Positions 49,154 through 58,680 are shown, counted from the first letter of the stretch. The stretch is 64,000 nucleotides of DNA from Parafrankia irregularis (GCF_001536285.1 NZ_FAOZ01000008.1:9829-73828); one strand, 5' to 3'. Notes: generated by a model not told the origin, from the letters alone. Numbers and translations: made by a program.

Positions 49154-49666
49154 ATGACGTCTCCGACGACGCACGCGCTCTCCTGGGAGCTGGTCAGGCA
49201 GGTCCCGTCCCTGGTCGAGGCCAAGGTCGAGCCGGAGTTCATCGACTTCAACGGACACATGAACGTCCGTTACTACCTCGACAAGGGCGCCGAGGGGGCC
49301 GACCAGCTGTGCCGCGCCGTCGGGATCGACGAGGCCTACCGGCGGGACCGGAGAATGGGTGTCTTCACCGCCGAGCACCACCTCCGGTACCTGTCCGAGC
49401 TGCAGGCCGGTGACGCCTTCTCGGTGCATGCCCGGGTCCTGGACTGTTCGGACAAGGTGACCCACCTGATGGCGTTCCTGGTCGACCAGGCCCGGGAGAG
49501 GCTCTCCTGCACGGTGGAGATTGTCCTCGTGCATGTGGGCCTGGACGACCGGAGACCCCGGCCGTTCCCGGAGGACGTCGCCGCCGGCTGGGATCGGCTG
49601 GTCCACGAGTCCAGGGCTCTGCCATGGGATGCGCCGGTGTGCGGCTCGATGGGTGTGCGTCGCTGA
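49154..49666 (+). CDS. Hotdog thioesterase
   Basis: The 170-residue protein has the 4-hydroxybenzoyl-CoA-thioesterase-like signature IDFNGHMNVRYYLDKG, in which Asp and the GHMN motif form the active site. FTAEHHLRYLSELQAGD and the long strand LMAFLVDQARERLSCTVEI complete the fold. It is expected to hydrolyse an acyl-CoA, releasing CoA. It reads away from the MaoC gene and towards the ABC-transporter operon. Confidence 0.88.
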   Translation: MTSPTTHALSWELVRQVPSLVEAKVEPEFIDFNGHMNVRYYLDKGAEGADQLCRAVGIDEAYRRDRRMGVFTAEHHLRYLSELQAGDAFSVHARVLDCSDKVTHLMAFLVDQARERLSCTVEIVLVHVGLDDRRPRPFPEDVAAGWDRLVHESRALPWDAPVCGSMGVRR

Positions 49667-49783
49667 ACGCGTGTCGCCGAGCGCCTGGGACTCGCCGCGG
49701 CCGGACGAGCGCGGTTCTCTGCGGGGATGTCCGCGTCGCCCGGCGGGCGTCGCGGGACACGGCCGCTCGTGCCGCCCCCGGTG

Positions 49784-50476
49784 TCAGAGAGCGATGAGCT
49801 CCTGCACGGCGCGGTCCTGCAGCCGCGCGACCGGGCCGTCACCGACCAGCTTCCCGCCGCGCAGTGCGAGGTAGCGGTCCGCCAGCTTCTGGATCATGCC
49901 TATGTGCTGCTCGACCAGCAGGAGCGCGGTGCCACGGGCACGGATCTCCTTCAGCGCCTCGACGATCGCGTCGATGACCACAGGCGCCAGGCCCTCGGTG
50001 GGCTCGTCCAACATCAGCAGGGCCGGCTCGGCCATGAGTGCCCGGGCGATGGCCAGCATCTGCTGTTCACCACCGCTGAGCGCGGTGCCGTGCCGACGTC
50101 TTCCCCGCGCCAGGTTCGGGAAGAGCTCGAAGACGGCGTCGAGCGTCCACGTGCCCGTGCGGCGCGACGCACGGCCGAGCGTGATGTTCTCCTCGACGGT
50201 CAGGTTGGGAAAGATCCTCTTGCCCTGGGGCACCAGGGAGACCCCGCGCGAGGTGGGCACGTGCGCGCGCCCGGCGAGAGGTACGCCGTCGACGAGAATG
50301 TCGCCTTGGGTGGTCGGCACGCCGTAGACGGCGAGGAGAGTGGTCGACTTTCCCGCGCCGTTGCGGCCCACGAGGCCCACGGTCTCCCCGGAGCCGACGG
50401 CGAACGAGACGTCCCGCAGGATTGTCGCGCCGCCGTAGGAGGCGTCAACATGACGGAACTCCAGGATCGCGCTCAT
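49784..50476 (-). CDS. LivF-type ABC transporter ATPase
   Basis: The 230-residue ATPase of a branched-chain (HAAT) importer has Walker A GRNGAGKST, the LSGGEQQMLAIARAL signature and Walker B ALLMLDEPTEGLAP. Its ATG overlaps the stop of the LivG gene. The importer in this setting probably takes up a carboxylic acid rather than an amino acid. Confidence 0.95.
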   Translation of the reverse strand: MSAILEFRHVDASYGGATILRDVSFAVGSGETVGLVGRNGAGKSTTLLAVYGVPTTQGDILVDGVPLAGRAHVPTSRGVSLVPQGKRIFPNLTVEENITLGRASRRTGTWTLDAVFELFPNLARGRRRHGTALSGGEQQMLAIARALMAEPALLMLDEPTEGLAPVVIDAIVEALKEIRARGTALLLVEQHIGMIQKLADRYLALRGGKLVGDGPVARLQDRAVQELIAL

Positions 50477-51174
50477 GCCGCGCTCCCCAGGTAGGCGCGG
50501 ATGACCCGGGGGTCGGCCCGGACCTCCTCCGGCGGGCCGGAGCTGAGAACCTCGCCGAGGTCGAGCACGGTGATCGTGTCGCAGGTCCGGAAGACGCCTT
50601 CCACATCGTGCTCCACCAGCAGCGCCGCGACGTCGCGCTCCCGGCACAGGTCGCGCACGTGCCGCAGCATCCGGCCCGCCTCGTCGGCGACCAGACCCGC
50701 GCACGGCTCGTCCAGGAGCACGACGCGTGGCCGGCCGATGAGGGCGATGGCCAGGTCGACCGCCCGCTGGGTGCCGTAGGCGATCTCACCGCAGACCCGG
50801 TCGACCACCTCGCCCAGGCCGAGCGTGTCGATGATCCCGGCCAGGTCGGGCTCGGCGTTCCTGCGCGCGACCATGCTCAGCTGGGCGCCCACCGTCATGG
50901 ACGCGAAGACGCTGGTGCGCTGGAAGGATCGCGAGATTCCGTGGGCGCGCCGCCAGCGGACGGATCGGCGGGTGATGTCCTCACCGTCGAGGAGCACCCG
51001 GCCCGACGACGGGCGCCGACGCCCGGACAGCGCGTCGATGAAGGTGGATTTGCCCGCGCCGTTCGGACCGATCACGCCGTGCACACACCCCTGGACCAGG
51101 GCGATATCGATGTTCTTGTTTGCCGCGACGGCGCCGTAACGTACCGACAGCCCGCTGGCTTCGAACACGGCCAT
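50473..51174 (-). CDS. LivG-type ABC transporter ATPase
   Basis: The 233-residue ATPase has Walker A GPNGAGKST and Walker B VVLLDEPCAGL. The signature loop is the LivG-like IAYGTQRAVDLAIAL. It shares ATGA overlaps with its neighbours on both sides, which shows tight translational coupling of the operon. Confidence 0.94.
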   Translation of the reverse strand: MAVFEASGLSVRYGAVAANKNIDIALVQGCVHGVIGPNGAGKSTFIDALSGRRRPSSGRVLLDGEDITRRSVRWRRAHGISRSFQRTSVFASMTVGAQLSMVARRNAEPDLAGIIDTLGLGEVVDRVCGEIAYGTQRAVDLAIALIGRPRVVLLDEPCAGLVADEAGRMLRHVRDLCRERDVAALLVEHDVEGVFRTCDTITVLDLGEVLSSGPPEEVRADPRVIRAYLGSAA

Positions 51175-52202
51175 CAGCGCTTCACCCGCTTCCAGAGACG
51201 CTGCAGGGTCCCGGTGATGCCACCGGGCAGGAAGACCAGAACGACGATGAGTGCGACGCCGGTGTACAGCGGCAGGTTGGCGCCGGAGTTCAGCCGCGAC
51301 TCGCCCCACACGTACAGTGCGGTGCCGACCAGCGGCCCGGCCAGCGTGCCGAGCCCACCCACCATGGCCGCGATCAGCGAGTCGCCGGCCTGGGCGAAGC
51401 CCAGGAGGTCGGGTGAGACGTAGGCGGCGTTGAGGGCGAACAACGCACCCCCGAGCGACGCCAGCAATCCCGAGAGAACGAAGGCGGCCAGCCGGGGCAG
51501 GAAGGTGTTGTAGCCGGAGAAGCGCATCCGCTCCTCGTTCTCGCGTATCCCTTCGAGAGTCGTCCCGAAGCGGGACCGCCCGACCAGCCACACGACGACG
51601 AGGCCCACCGCCAGCGGAACCCAGACGACGGGCCAGAAACGACCGGGGTCCTGCAGGTCCGCCGGCGAGAGCCCCACGAAGGAGGAGTCGGCGTCCAGGC
51701 CGATCAGCAGGCCGTCGTACGCTCCGGTGAGTGGGCGGAAGGCCGTCTGCACGCAGAGCTGGTAGAGCGCCTGCGAGAGAGCCAGCGTCAGCATGAGAAA
51801 GCCCATGCCCGAGGCGCGGACCACAAGGACGCCCATGAGCACCGCGATGACTGTGCCGACAAGAACCCCGAACAGCACCGACGGCAGCGGGTCCCAGCCC
51901 CAGCGGTTCACCGCGATGCCGACCGCGTAGGCCGCACCGCCGAAGAACGCCGTGTGGCCGAGACTGATCAGGCCGAGATGTCGGGCCAGGAAACCGATCC
52001 CGAGGGCGAGCAGGCCCAGCAGCGCGGCCTCGACCGCCAGGCCCATCGTGTAGGCGTCGGCGACGACGGACGGCATCGCCAGGCCGGCCACCAGCACGAC
52101 GGTGGCCACGGCGAGCCCGAGCAGCAGCCTGCGGCTCGGCCTTCGCCCCGCTTCGGGAGCTGTCCCGCTGGCAGTCACCTCAGCCGTGGTGGTCGCGGTC
52201 AT
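51174..52202 (-). CDS. LivM-type ABC permease
   Basis: The 342-residue permease has about 9-10 membrane helices. LLALGIGFLARHLGLISLGHTAFFG (split here after LGIG) and the cytoplasmic EAA-like loop TTLEGIRENEERMRFSGYN are LivM marks. ATG 52202 (MTATTT) is preferred over a longer frame because it overlaps the LivH stop. Confidence 0.94.
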   Translation of the reverse strand: MTATTTAEVTASGTAPEAGRRPSRRLLLGLAVATVVLVAGLAMPSVVADAYTMGLAVEAALLGLLALGIGFLARHLGLISLGHTAFFGGAAYAVGIAVNRWGWDPLPSVLFGVLVGTVIAVLMGVLVVRASGMGFLMLTLALSQALYQLCVQTAFRPLTGAYDGLLIGLDADSSFVGLSPADLQDPGRFWPVVWVPLAVGLVVVWLVGRSRFGTTLEGIRENEERMRFSGYNTFLPRLAAFVLSGLLASLGGALFALNAAYVSPDLLGFAQAGDSLIAAMVGGLGTLAGPLVGTALYVWGESRLNSGANLPLYTGVALIVVLVFLPGGITGTLQRLWKRVKR

Positions 52203-53053
52203 GATGCCCTCCTGCCAGCCAGGCCCCTCGGCCGCCACAGCAGCACCACGACAAGGGCGGCGTACGGAACCAGGACGGAGACGCTCGGCGACCAGACGGT
52301 GATGAGAGTCTGGATGACACCGAGGCCCATGCCGGCGGCCATCGCCCCGCCGACACTGCCCACGCCGCCGACGACGACGACAATGAGCACGGTGATGAGG
52401 AACCGGCCCCCCATCGACGGATCCACCGAGATGTAAGGTGCCGCGAGAATTCCGGCGAGACCCGCGAGCGCCGCACCGAGACTCACGACGATGATGCTGA
52501 TCCGGTTGACGTCGACGCCCATGATCGCGGCCGTCTCGATGTCCTGGCTCGCCGCCCTGATGTACAGCCCGGTGCGGGTGTGCCGCAGCCAGAGGACAAG
52601 CGCGGCGGCCAGGGCCGCCGCGATCACGATGACACCGAGCCGATAGGTCGGGTAGTGCACGCCGAACAGGGACGTGGTGCCCCGCAGCCCGGGAGGCGGG
52701 TCCAGCGATAGGGTCTTCTCCCCCCAGGCGAGCACCACCAGGCGCTCGGCTATCAGCGCCAGTCCAAACGTCACCAGGCCGACCTCCATGTGGGACCGGC
52801 CCTGCAGGGGCCGAAAGAACACGAGCTCAAGGAGCACTCCGATCGCCGTGAGAGCGAGCGGCACCAGCAGGAGCGCGAGCCAGAAGTCGAGGTGCCGGGC
52901 CACCGAGTAGCCGATGTAGGCGCCGGTCATGTAGAGCGCTCCATGGGCGAAGTTCGTGACGCCCCGGAGTCCGTAGATCATCGCCAGCCCGGAGCTCAGC
53001 ACCATGAGAAGGGAGCCGAGCGCGATGCCGTTGAGGACCTGGGCCGCGTTCAT
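52199..53053 (-). CDS. LivH-type ABC permease
   Basis: The 284-residue permease begins MNAAQVLNGIALGSLLMVLS and has about 8 helices. GLRGVTNFAHGALYMTGAY and the loop TRTGLYIRAASQDIETAAIMG are the family marks. It is the first permease after the binding protein. Confidence 0.94.
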   Translation of the reverse strand: MNAAQVLNGIALGSLLMVLSSGLAMIYGLRGVTNFAHGALYMTGAYIGYSVARHLDFWLALLLVPLALTAIGVLLELVFFRPLQGRSHMEVGLVTFGLALIAERLVVLAWGEKTLSLDPPPGLRGTTSLFGVHYPTYRLGVIVIAAALAAALVLWLRHTRTGLYIRAASQDIETAAIMGVDVNRISIIVVSLGAALAGLAGILAAPYISVDPSMGGRFLITVLIVVVVGGVGSVGGAMAAGMGLGVIQTLITVWSPSVSVLVPYAALVVVLLWRPRGLAGRRAS

Positions 53054-53117
53054 GCACAGCCTTTCTCTGAGGACGGGGGATGCGCCACCCTTGGCCGTTC
53101 GCACCCCCCGCGGCGAG

Positions 53118-54344
53118 TCACAGATCGCAGTCAGGGCTGGGTGTCGGTGACGTCTGGCTCGCCGGAGCCGAAGCGAGGATCTTGAACTCCAGACCGGTGT
53201 CGGACCCCGCGACCTGGCCCAGGTAGGACGGCCGCAGCAGCTGGTGGTCGGCTCCTCGCATCGTCACCGGCCCCACGATGCTGTCGAAGGTGAGCCCGTC
53301 CAGCGCGGCACCGACCTCGTCGGGGTCGGTGCTTCCGGCCTTCTCGACCGCCGCGAACAGCGTCTTCGCAGCCAGGTAGTTGTCCGCCGGGACGTAGTAG
53401 GGCGCGCTGCCGTACTTCGCCGCGTAGGCGGCGACGAACTTCTTGTTCAGCTCGTTGTCAGCGTGCACGTCGTACCCGACGTTGTTGTAGTACCCGGTGA
53501 CGCCGTCGCCCAGGACGGGGAACAGGGGCTCGGACACCATGTTGAAGCCGAGAACCGTCTTGACCTGCGAAGCCAGATCGAACTGTGCGGCCTGCTTCAC
53601 GAAGGCGACACCGTCGGCGCCGTATTCGACCGCGAAGAGGGCGTCCGCGCCACTACTTTTGATCTTGGTGATGTACGAGCCGAAGTCCGTCGTGTTCAGC
53701 GGTGCGAACTGCTGCAGCACCACCTGCTTGCCGGCCGCCCGCGCAGCCTCGGTGAAGGTGTCGGCCGCACTGTGGCCGGTCGAGTAGTCCACCGCCTGGA
53801 TCGCCCACTTGGTTCCCGGCATTGTCTTGAGCGCCGAGGCCAGGGCATTGATGTCCATCGTGTCGGTCTGGACGATGTGGAAGCTGTTCGCCACGCACTG
53901 CTTTCCGACGAGACCGGCGTCCTTGGCTGTCGCGTGGAAGGCGAGCGCTCCGAGGCTGCCCAGCTGCGCGTTGAGCGCCGCAGCCTCGGTCGAGGTCATG
54001 ACGGCGCCGATGAACCGCGCGCCGTCCTTCGTCACGGCCTCCCGCGCCGCTTGTAAGGTCGTGCCGCTCTTTCCGTCCGTGGTCTTCTTGATCAGCTCGA
54101 CCGGATGACCGTCGACCCCGCCTGCGGCGTTGACCTCGTCGACCGCGAGCTGCCACCCCCTCACCTCGTCGGTTCCGTACTGGGCGAGCGCTCCAGTACT
54201 CGGTGGGATGAGCGCCACCTTGATCGGTGAGGTGCCGCCGCCGGACGAGTCGGTGTCCGCCGAACTCCCGCCGGGCGAACCGCACGCGGCCAGCGCGACG
54301 GATGTCGCCAGCGCGAGCGCCGCGATCGGAACAACCTTCTTCAT
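53118..54344 (-). CDS. Branched-chain-type ABC substrate-binding lipoprotein
   Basis: The 408-residue extracellular receptor has a lipoprotein signal with the lipobox LAAC (Cys21), so it is anchored to the membrane surface. The mature domain (KVALIPPSTGALAQYGTDEVRGWQLAV, split after LAQ) is the periplasmic-binding-protein type I fold of LivK-like receptors. ATG 54344 has GAGG 5 bases upstream; GTG 54350 is an alternative. An operator-like palindrome lies 55 bp before it. Confidence 0.94.
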   Translation of the reverse strand: MKKVVPIAALALATSVALAACGSPGGSSADTDSSGGGTSPIKVALIPPSTGALAQYGTDEVRGWQLAVDEVNAAGGVDGHPVELIKKTTDGKSGTTLQAAREAVTKDGARFIGAVMTSTEAAALNAQLGSLGALAFHATAKDAGLVGKQCVANSFHIVQTDTMDINALASALKTMPGTKWAIQAVDYSTGHSAADTFTEAARAAGKQVVLQQFAPLNTTDFGSYITKIKSSGADALFAVEYGADGVAFVKQAAQFDLASQVKTVLGFNMVSEPLFPVLGDGVTGYYNNVGYDVHADNELNKKFVAAYAAKYGSAPYYVPADNYLAAKTLFAAVEKAGSTDPDEVGAALDGLTFDSIVGPVTMRGADHQLLRPSYLGQVAGSDTGLEFKILASAPASQTSPTPSPDCDL

Positions 54345-54398
54345 GTGCACCTCGCGAGGCAGAGGAGTCCCGGGCCATGCCGGGATGTGATGGGCCTC

Positions 54399-54420
54399 AC
54401 CAAATATTGGTCTGATAGTT
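54399..54420 (-). promoter_or_regulatory. Operator-like palindrome upstream of the ABC operon
   Basis: ACCAA-ATA-TTGGT (54399-54411) is a perfect 5-bp inverted repeat, one base different from 46210-46222. It runs on into ATTGGTCTGATAGTT (54406-54420), which matches 11 of 15 bases of the palindrome at 63193. It lies about 55-75 bp before the binding-protein start. Confidence 0.5.
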
Positions 54421-54497
54421 GGAGCAGTTCGACCCCCCTGAAGGGGTGTTCACCTACCCCCAAGGAGTGGTCCGGGTCCGGGCTGCAACCGGGACCG

Positions 54498-55445
54498 CTA
54501 GGACGCCTCACCCTGCGTGGCGACCTGCTCCACCCCAGGTCGCGGGGCACGCTCGGCCGTGACGACGAGCGCAACCGAGCTCAGGACGAGGCCGCCGCCG
54601 ACGAGCACAGCCAGTCCGACCGGCTCGGCGAGGATCGCCCAGCCGAGGAGCAGGGCCACGACCGGGTTCACGTAGGCGTGGGTGGCCGTCAGCGACAGCG
54701 GCACATGCGTCAGCAGCCAGGCGAACGCGAGGAACGCGACGATCGAGCACGCGACGACCAGGAAGGCGAGCGCGGCCCAGCCCCGTGCCGAGTAGGCGAG
54801 GCTGACACGCTCCCCGCTCGCCCCCGCCAGAACGGCCGAGCACAGGAAGGCGACGATCTGCTGACAGGCCGCGACGACGAGGATGTCCCCCGGTAGATCG
54901 ACCGTGCCCTGCAGGTACGAGCCGACCGTCCAGCTCAGGCTCGACCCGACGCAGAGCAGCACACCAGCGACCGGCATCGTCTCGCCGAGACCCCGGCCGA
55001 GGAGAACGAGCATGACCAGTCCCGCGAAGCCGATCCCCACGCCCGCGACGGTGAGCCACGCCGGGCGCTCTCCCGCGAGAATCCGCAGGAGTACAGCCCA
55101 TGCCGGCACAGACGCCGCGATCAGTGCGGCGACCCCGGAGGGCAGCCCCTTGACCTGGGCGAGTGCCTGCAGCCCGTTTCCGAGCCCCAGGAGGAGCACG
55201 CCGGTGATGACCAGCGAGACGCCCTGAGAACGCGTGACACGCATCGCTCGGGGCCCGCGGCGCGCGACCACGATGACCGACAGGATCAGCCCGGCGAGCA
55301 GGAACCGCTGAGCCATTGCCTGAAAGGGCGCGACCTCGTCGATGACCACGTGGATCGCCAGATACACCGATCCCCACAGAACCCATACGACCGCGAGACA
55401 CAGCGCGACGAGCGATCTGTTGGTGCCCGCAGCGAGTTCAGGCAC
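54498..55445 (-). CDS. EamA/DMT-family transporter
   Basis: The 315-residue protein has ten membrane helices in two repeated halves, as in drug/metabolite transporters. RFLLAGLILSVIVVARRG and the second-half THVPLSLTATHAYVNPVVALLLGW (split here) are typical EamA segments. It probably exports a small metabolite; the substrate is unknown. It sits between the importer operon and a regulator gene on the same strand. Confidence 0.9.
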   Translation of the reverse strand: MPELAAGTNRSLVALCLAVVWVLWGSVYLAIHVVIDEVAPFQAMAQRFLLAGLILSVIVVARRGPRAMRVTRSQGVSLVITGVLLLGLGNGLQALAQVKGLPSGVAALIAASVPAWAVLLRILAGERPAWLTVAGVGIGFAGLVMLVLLGRGLGETMPVAGVLLCVGSSLSWTVGSYLQGTVDLPGDILVVAACQQIVAFLCSAVLAGASGERVSLAYSARGWAALAFLVVACSIVAFLAFAWLLTHVPLSLTATHAYVNPVVALLLGWAILAEPVGLAVLVGGGLVLSSVALVVTAERAPRPGVEQVATQGEAS

Positions 55446-55532
55446 CGTCAGCCACGTTCGGCGGACGCCTGGAGGTAAACGCCATGGCTGCCTCCTGTTT
55501 CGGCGGAACGGGACGGGTCGGACGGGGACGGC

Positions 55533-56675
55533 TCAGTCCTCCCGCGCACCGACCGTCATGCGCAGGTACAGCGCGATGGCCTCGGCACGGTTCTCCACCC
55601 GCAACTTGCGCAGGATCTGCTTGACATGCGACTTCACGGTGTCCGTCGCGATGACCAGGCGCCTGGCGATACGCTCGTTCGTCGCGCCCGTGGCCATCAA
55701 CGCCAGCACCTCCTGCTCCCGACCGGTGAGCAGACCGTCGAGCATGCGCGGCCGCTCGGCCACCACCGGGCGCAATGGGCGGACGACGTTGGGTGCGGTC
55801 GTCTCGGCGCGCGAAGCCAGCTCGATCTCGCTCGAGGCGAGCTCGTCGAGAGCCGCCTCGACCGACTTCAGAAGGTGCATAACCTCGGTCCGCTGATCAC
55901 GCAGACGGGCCAGGAGCACCGAGCGCTCGAAGATCTGGGCGAACCCGGTCGCGAAGAACCACAGGATCTCCCGGTCGATTTCGGCCACGTCGCCGTCCCG
56001 GTTGTCCGCGTGCAGTATCCCGATGACCCGCTCGCCGCTGACGATCGGCGCCGCGACGTACGAGGCCAACCGAGCGACCCGGGCCAGCGGCTCATAGACG
56101 CGGTTGTCCGTGGACGCGTCCGATACGATCGCCGGCTCGCGCCTTCGGACCAGTTCGTTCTCCAGAAGCATGTGGGAGAGTCGGATCCTGGGCTCGGTCT
56201 CGCGCATCCAGCCCAGGAACGCCCGCTCGGCCGGGCCGATCTCGCGCGAGTAGCTCCGCCACGGCCGCCACTCGTCATCGTCGACCCGCGACAGCATGAC
56301 CCGGTCGAAGCCACCCGCCACGGCCGCGGACTCACAGACGACATCGAGCAGGGTGTCCTGGTCAGTGACACGACGAAGCCGCGCCAGACCGTGATCAAGA
56401 GCGTCGAGGCGGCGCAGCCTCTCATGTCCCAGGCTGTCATGGATGGCGAAGCGGACCGTGTGCATTTCATGCAGCGCCTGGCTCAGCTCGACGACATCCG
56501 TGCGCAGAAGGTCCCGCCGCGGGTCCTGGAGGAGGTCGCGCACAATGCCGCCGAGGATCGCCAGCTGACCGTCGAGGGTATGTAGATCCGTCGGGCACGG
56601 CTGCTCGACATCGGCATACTCCTGCGCCGAGGTCAGCCGCCCCACAACGGCAAGCGCCTGCCGGTGCGCACTCAC
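55533..56675 (-). CDS. GAF-LuxR transcriptional regulator
   Basis: The 380-residue product (GTG 56675, chosen because the frame further upstream enters the acyl-CoA dehydrogenase gene) has a GAF-like sensor (about 85-260, YVAAPIVSGERVIGILHADN) and a LuxR helix-turn-helix (LLTGREQEVLALMATGATNERI, IATDTVKSHVKQILRKLRV). It has the same layout as the protein at 38209. No receiver domain is present, so it senses a ligand or redox signal through GAF. It lies downstream of the acyl-CoA dehydrogenase gene. Confidence 0.88.
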   Translation of the reverse strand: MSAHRQALAVVGRLTSAQEYADVEQPCPTDLHTLDGQLAILGGIVRDLLQDPRRDLLRTDVVELSQALHEMHTVRFAIHDSLGHERLRRLDALDHGLARLRRVTDQDTLLDVVCESAAVAGGFDRVMLSRVDDDEWRPWRSYSREIGPAERAFLGWMRETEPRIRLSHMLLENELVRRREPAIVSDASTDNRVYEPLARVARLASYVAAPIVSGERVIGILHADNRDGDVAEIDREILWFFATGFAQIFERSVLLARLRDQRTEVMHLLKSVEAALDELASSEIELASRAETTAPNVVRPLRPVVAERPRMLDGLLTGREQEVLALMATGATNERIARRLVIATDTVKSHVKQILRKLRVENRAEAIALYLRMTVGARED

Positions 56676-56818
56676 ACCCTGGGCCGACAGGTCACGACGG
56701 CGTCGCGACGCCGCGGCGGACAGGGACTCCTTCTGCCGGCTCCTCTCGCCGCATTCGTGGGAGACCGCTCCAGAACCACCGCGGATCGCCCCGGAGCCAC
56801 CGCGAAGGTCGCCGCTCC

Positions 56819-58072
56819 TCACGCGTCTGGGCGGCGGTTGGACCTGAAGTCCCACATCGCCGCGGCGATCCGGCGGTACTGGAGCTCGTCGGACCCCTCC
56901 GTGATCCGATAACGCCGGTGATGCCGGTAGATGTGCTCGAAGGGGTAGTGCCTGCTGTAACCGACCCCTCCGTGAATCTGCATCGCACGATCGGCGGCGT
57001 CACACGCCAGCCGGTTGCCGCGCACGTTGACCATGGCCACCTTGTCGCTCACGGCCGTCCGGCCGCGTACGTCCATCTCCCAGGCGGTCTTGTACAACGT
57101 GTTGCGCACCAGTTCAGCCTCGGTCTGCAGCTCGACGAGCTGCCACTGGATGCCCTGGTAGTCCCGCATCCTCCCGCCGAAGAGCCGGCGCTCGTCCGTG
57201 TACCGCACGCTCTGGTCCACGCAGAACTGCGCCGCGCCCAGCGAGGATGCCGCCTGCCTGATCCGGTTCTCGTGGACGAACAGCTGCGCGCAGTCCAGTC
57301 CGCGCCCCACCTCGCCGACAACAGCGCTGCCGGGCACGCGGACGTCGTTCAGGCGCACCTCCGCATGGTCGGTCGGCATGTTGAAGGTCCACCAGTAGAA
57401 CGGGACCTCGAAGCCCGGCGCACTGGTCGGCACCAGGAACGCGGTGATCCCGGACGCCTTGCCGTCCTCGCCACCGGTCCGGGCGAAGACGAGGTCGACC
57501 TCCGCCACGTCGACGACGCTGTTCCAGCGCTTGGCACCGCTGATGACCCAGTCGGTGCCGTCGCGGACAGCCCGTGTCTCCAGCCAGGTGGCGTCGCTGC
57601 CGTGGTTCGGCTCGGTGAGTCCGAACGCCATCTCCATGGCACCGGAGACGAGCCGTTCCAGGTACGTCTCCTTCTGCTCGTCGGTGCCGTACTCGTGCAG
57701 CACGAGTGCCAGCGGCAGGTTCGCCACCACCGAGGCCTCGTGGCTCAGTTCCGCGTGCAGGCCCGGGCCGCGGTGGGCGAGATGCTCCCGGATCGCGGCC
57801 ATCGCGACGTTGGTGCCGTCGCCTCCGCCAAGTGCCGCGGGCAGGGGGTACCGGTAGAAGCCGGCCTTGTCGGCCAGCACCCGCGCCTCCTGCATGATCT
57901 CGCGCCACCGGGCTGACGGAATGCCGCCTCGTTCCAGATCGGTGCGGGTGAACTCACGTCGGTGGTCGAAGTACTCGGGGTGCTTTTCCTCGATCGGCTT
58001 TATCTGGATGTCGATGAAACGATCGAGCGCGGCGATGAAGGCCGTGACGTCCTCGGGGAGCGAGATGTCCAT
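56819..58072 (-). CDS. Acyl-CoA dehydrogenase
   Basis: This FAD enzyme introduces the 2,3-double bond in an acyl-CoA. The 417-residue product starts MDISLPEDVTAFIAALDRFI. The FAD-binding stretch is GLTEPNHGSDATWLETRA. The base-type region YRITEGSDELQ occupies the place of the usual TEGTSEIQ, so the catalytic Glu there is kept. IHGGVGYSRHYPFEHIYR follows the family pattern. With the APH kinase at 59720 it forms a pair like mammalian ACAD10/11. Confidence 0.93.
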   Translation of the reverse strand: MDISLPEDVTAFIAALDRFIDIQIKPIEEKHPEYFDHRREFTRTDLERGGIPSARWREIMQEARVLADKAGFYRYPLPAALGGGDGTNVAMAAIREHLAHRGPGLHAELSHEASVVANLPLALVLHEYGTDEQKETYLERLVSGAMEMAFGLTEPNHGSDATWLETRAVRDGTDWVISGAKRWNSVVDVAEVDLVFARTGGEDGKASGITAFLVPTSAPGFEVPFYWWTFNMPTDHAEVRLNDVRVPGSAVVGEVGRGLDCAQLFVHENRIRQAASSLGAAQFCVDQSVRYTDERRLFGGRMRDYQGIQWQLVELQTEAELVRNTLYKTAWEMDVRGRTAVSDKVAMVNVRGNRLACDAADRAMQIHGGVGYSRHYPFEHIYRHHRRYRITEGSDELQYRRIAAAMWDFRSNRRPDA

Positions 58073-58227
58073 GGTCGCTGTCTCCTCTGCGTCGGGTCGG
58101 CGGCTACGACCGTAGGCCGGCGCGCCGGGACGGCGAATCGAGCGTCTCCGGCGGCGCTGTCGAGTTCTCCATCGCCGCGGACGACGGCCCTCGCCTCCGG
58201 CGCCGGTGGGCTGCTTGCATCCGTGAC

Positions 58228-58680
58228 ATGGAGGCCTTGCAGGGAGTCGACGCGCTGCGCGCGAAGGTGGGGCGGCAGCTGGGGACCAGTTCCTGGCACG
58301 ACGTCACCCAGGAACGAATCCAGGCGTTCGCCGACGCCACCGAGGACTGGGAGCGGATTCACCTCGATCCGGCCCGTGCCGCGCAGACACCGTGGGGGGT
58401 AACGATCGTGCACGGGCTCTACACGTTGTCGCTCGGCCCGAAATTCCTCTACGAGATCTTCTCGATGAGCGGCCACCGGCTCGCCCTGAACTACGGATTC
58501 GACAAGGTGCGTTTTCTCTCCCCCGTGCTCGTCGGCTCGCGGATACGGATGGCCGCCCACCTCACCGGTGAGGAGCGCATCCGCGGCGGGTCGAAGTTCC
58601 GGATCACGCAGACCTTCGAGATCCAGGACGCGGGCAGGCCCGCCTGTGTCGCCGAGTCCGTCGTCGCGTATTTCGACTGA
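58228..58680 (+). CDS. MaoC-family dehydratase/hydratase
   Basis: The 150-residue hotdog protein has the hydratase motif FADATEDWERIHLDPARAAQ followed by TIVHGLYTLSLGP. It is similar in layout to the MaoC protein at 48492 but clearly not a recent duplicate. It probably hydrates an enoyl-CoA made by the adjacent dehydrogenase. The gene is 22 bases upstream of the reductase gene and is likely in its operon. Confidence 0.92.
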   Translation: MEALQGVDALRAKVGRQLGTSSWHDVTQERIQAFADATEDWERIHLDPARAAQTPWGVTIVHGLYTLSLGPKFLYEIFSMSGHRLALNYGFDKVRFLSPVLVGSRIRMAAHLTGEERIRGGSKFRITQTFEIQDAGRPACVAESVVAYFD

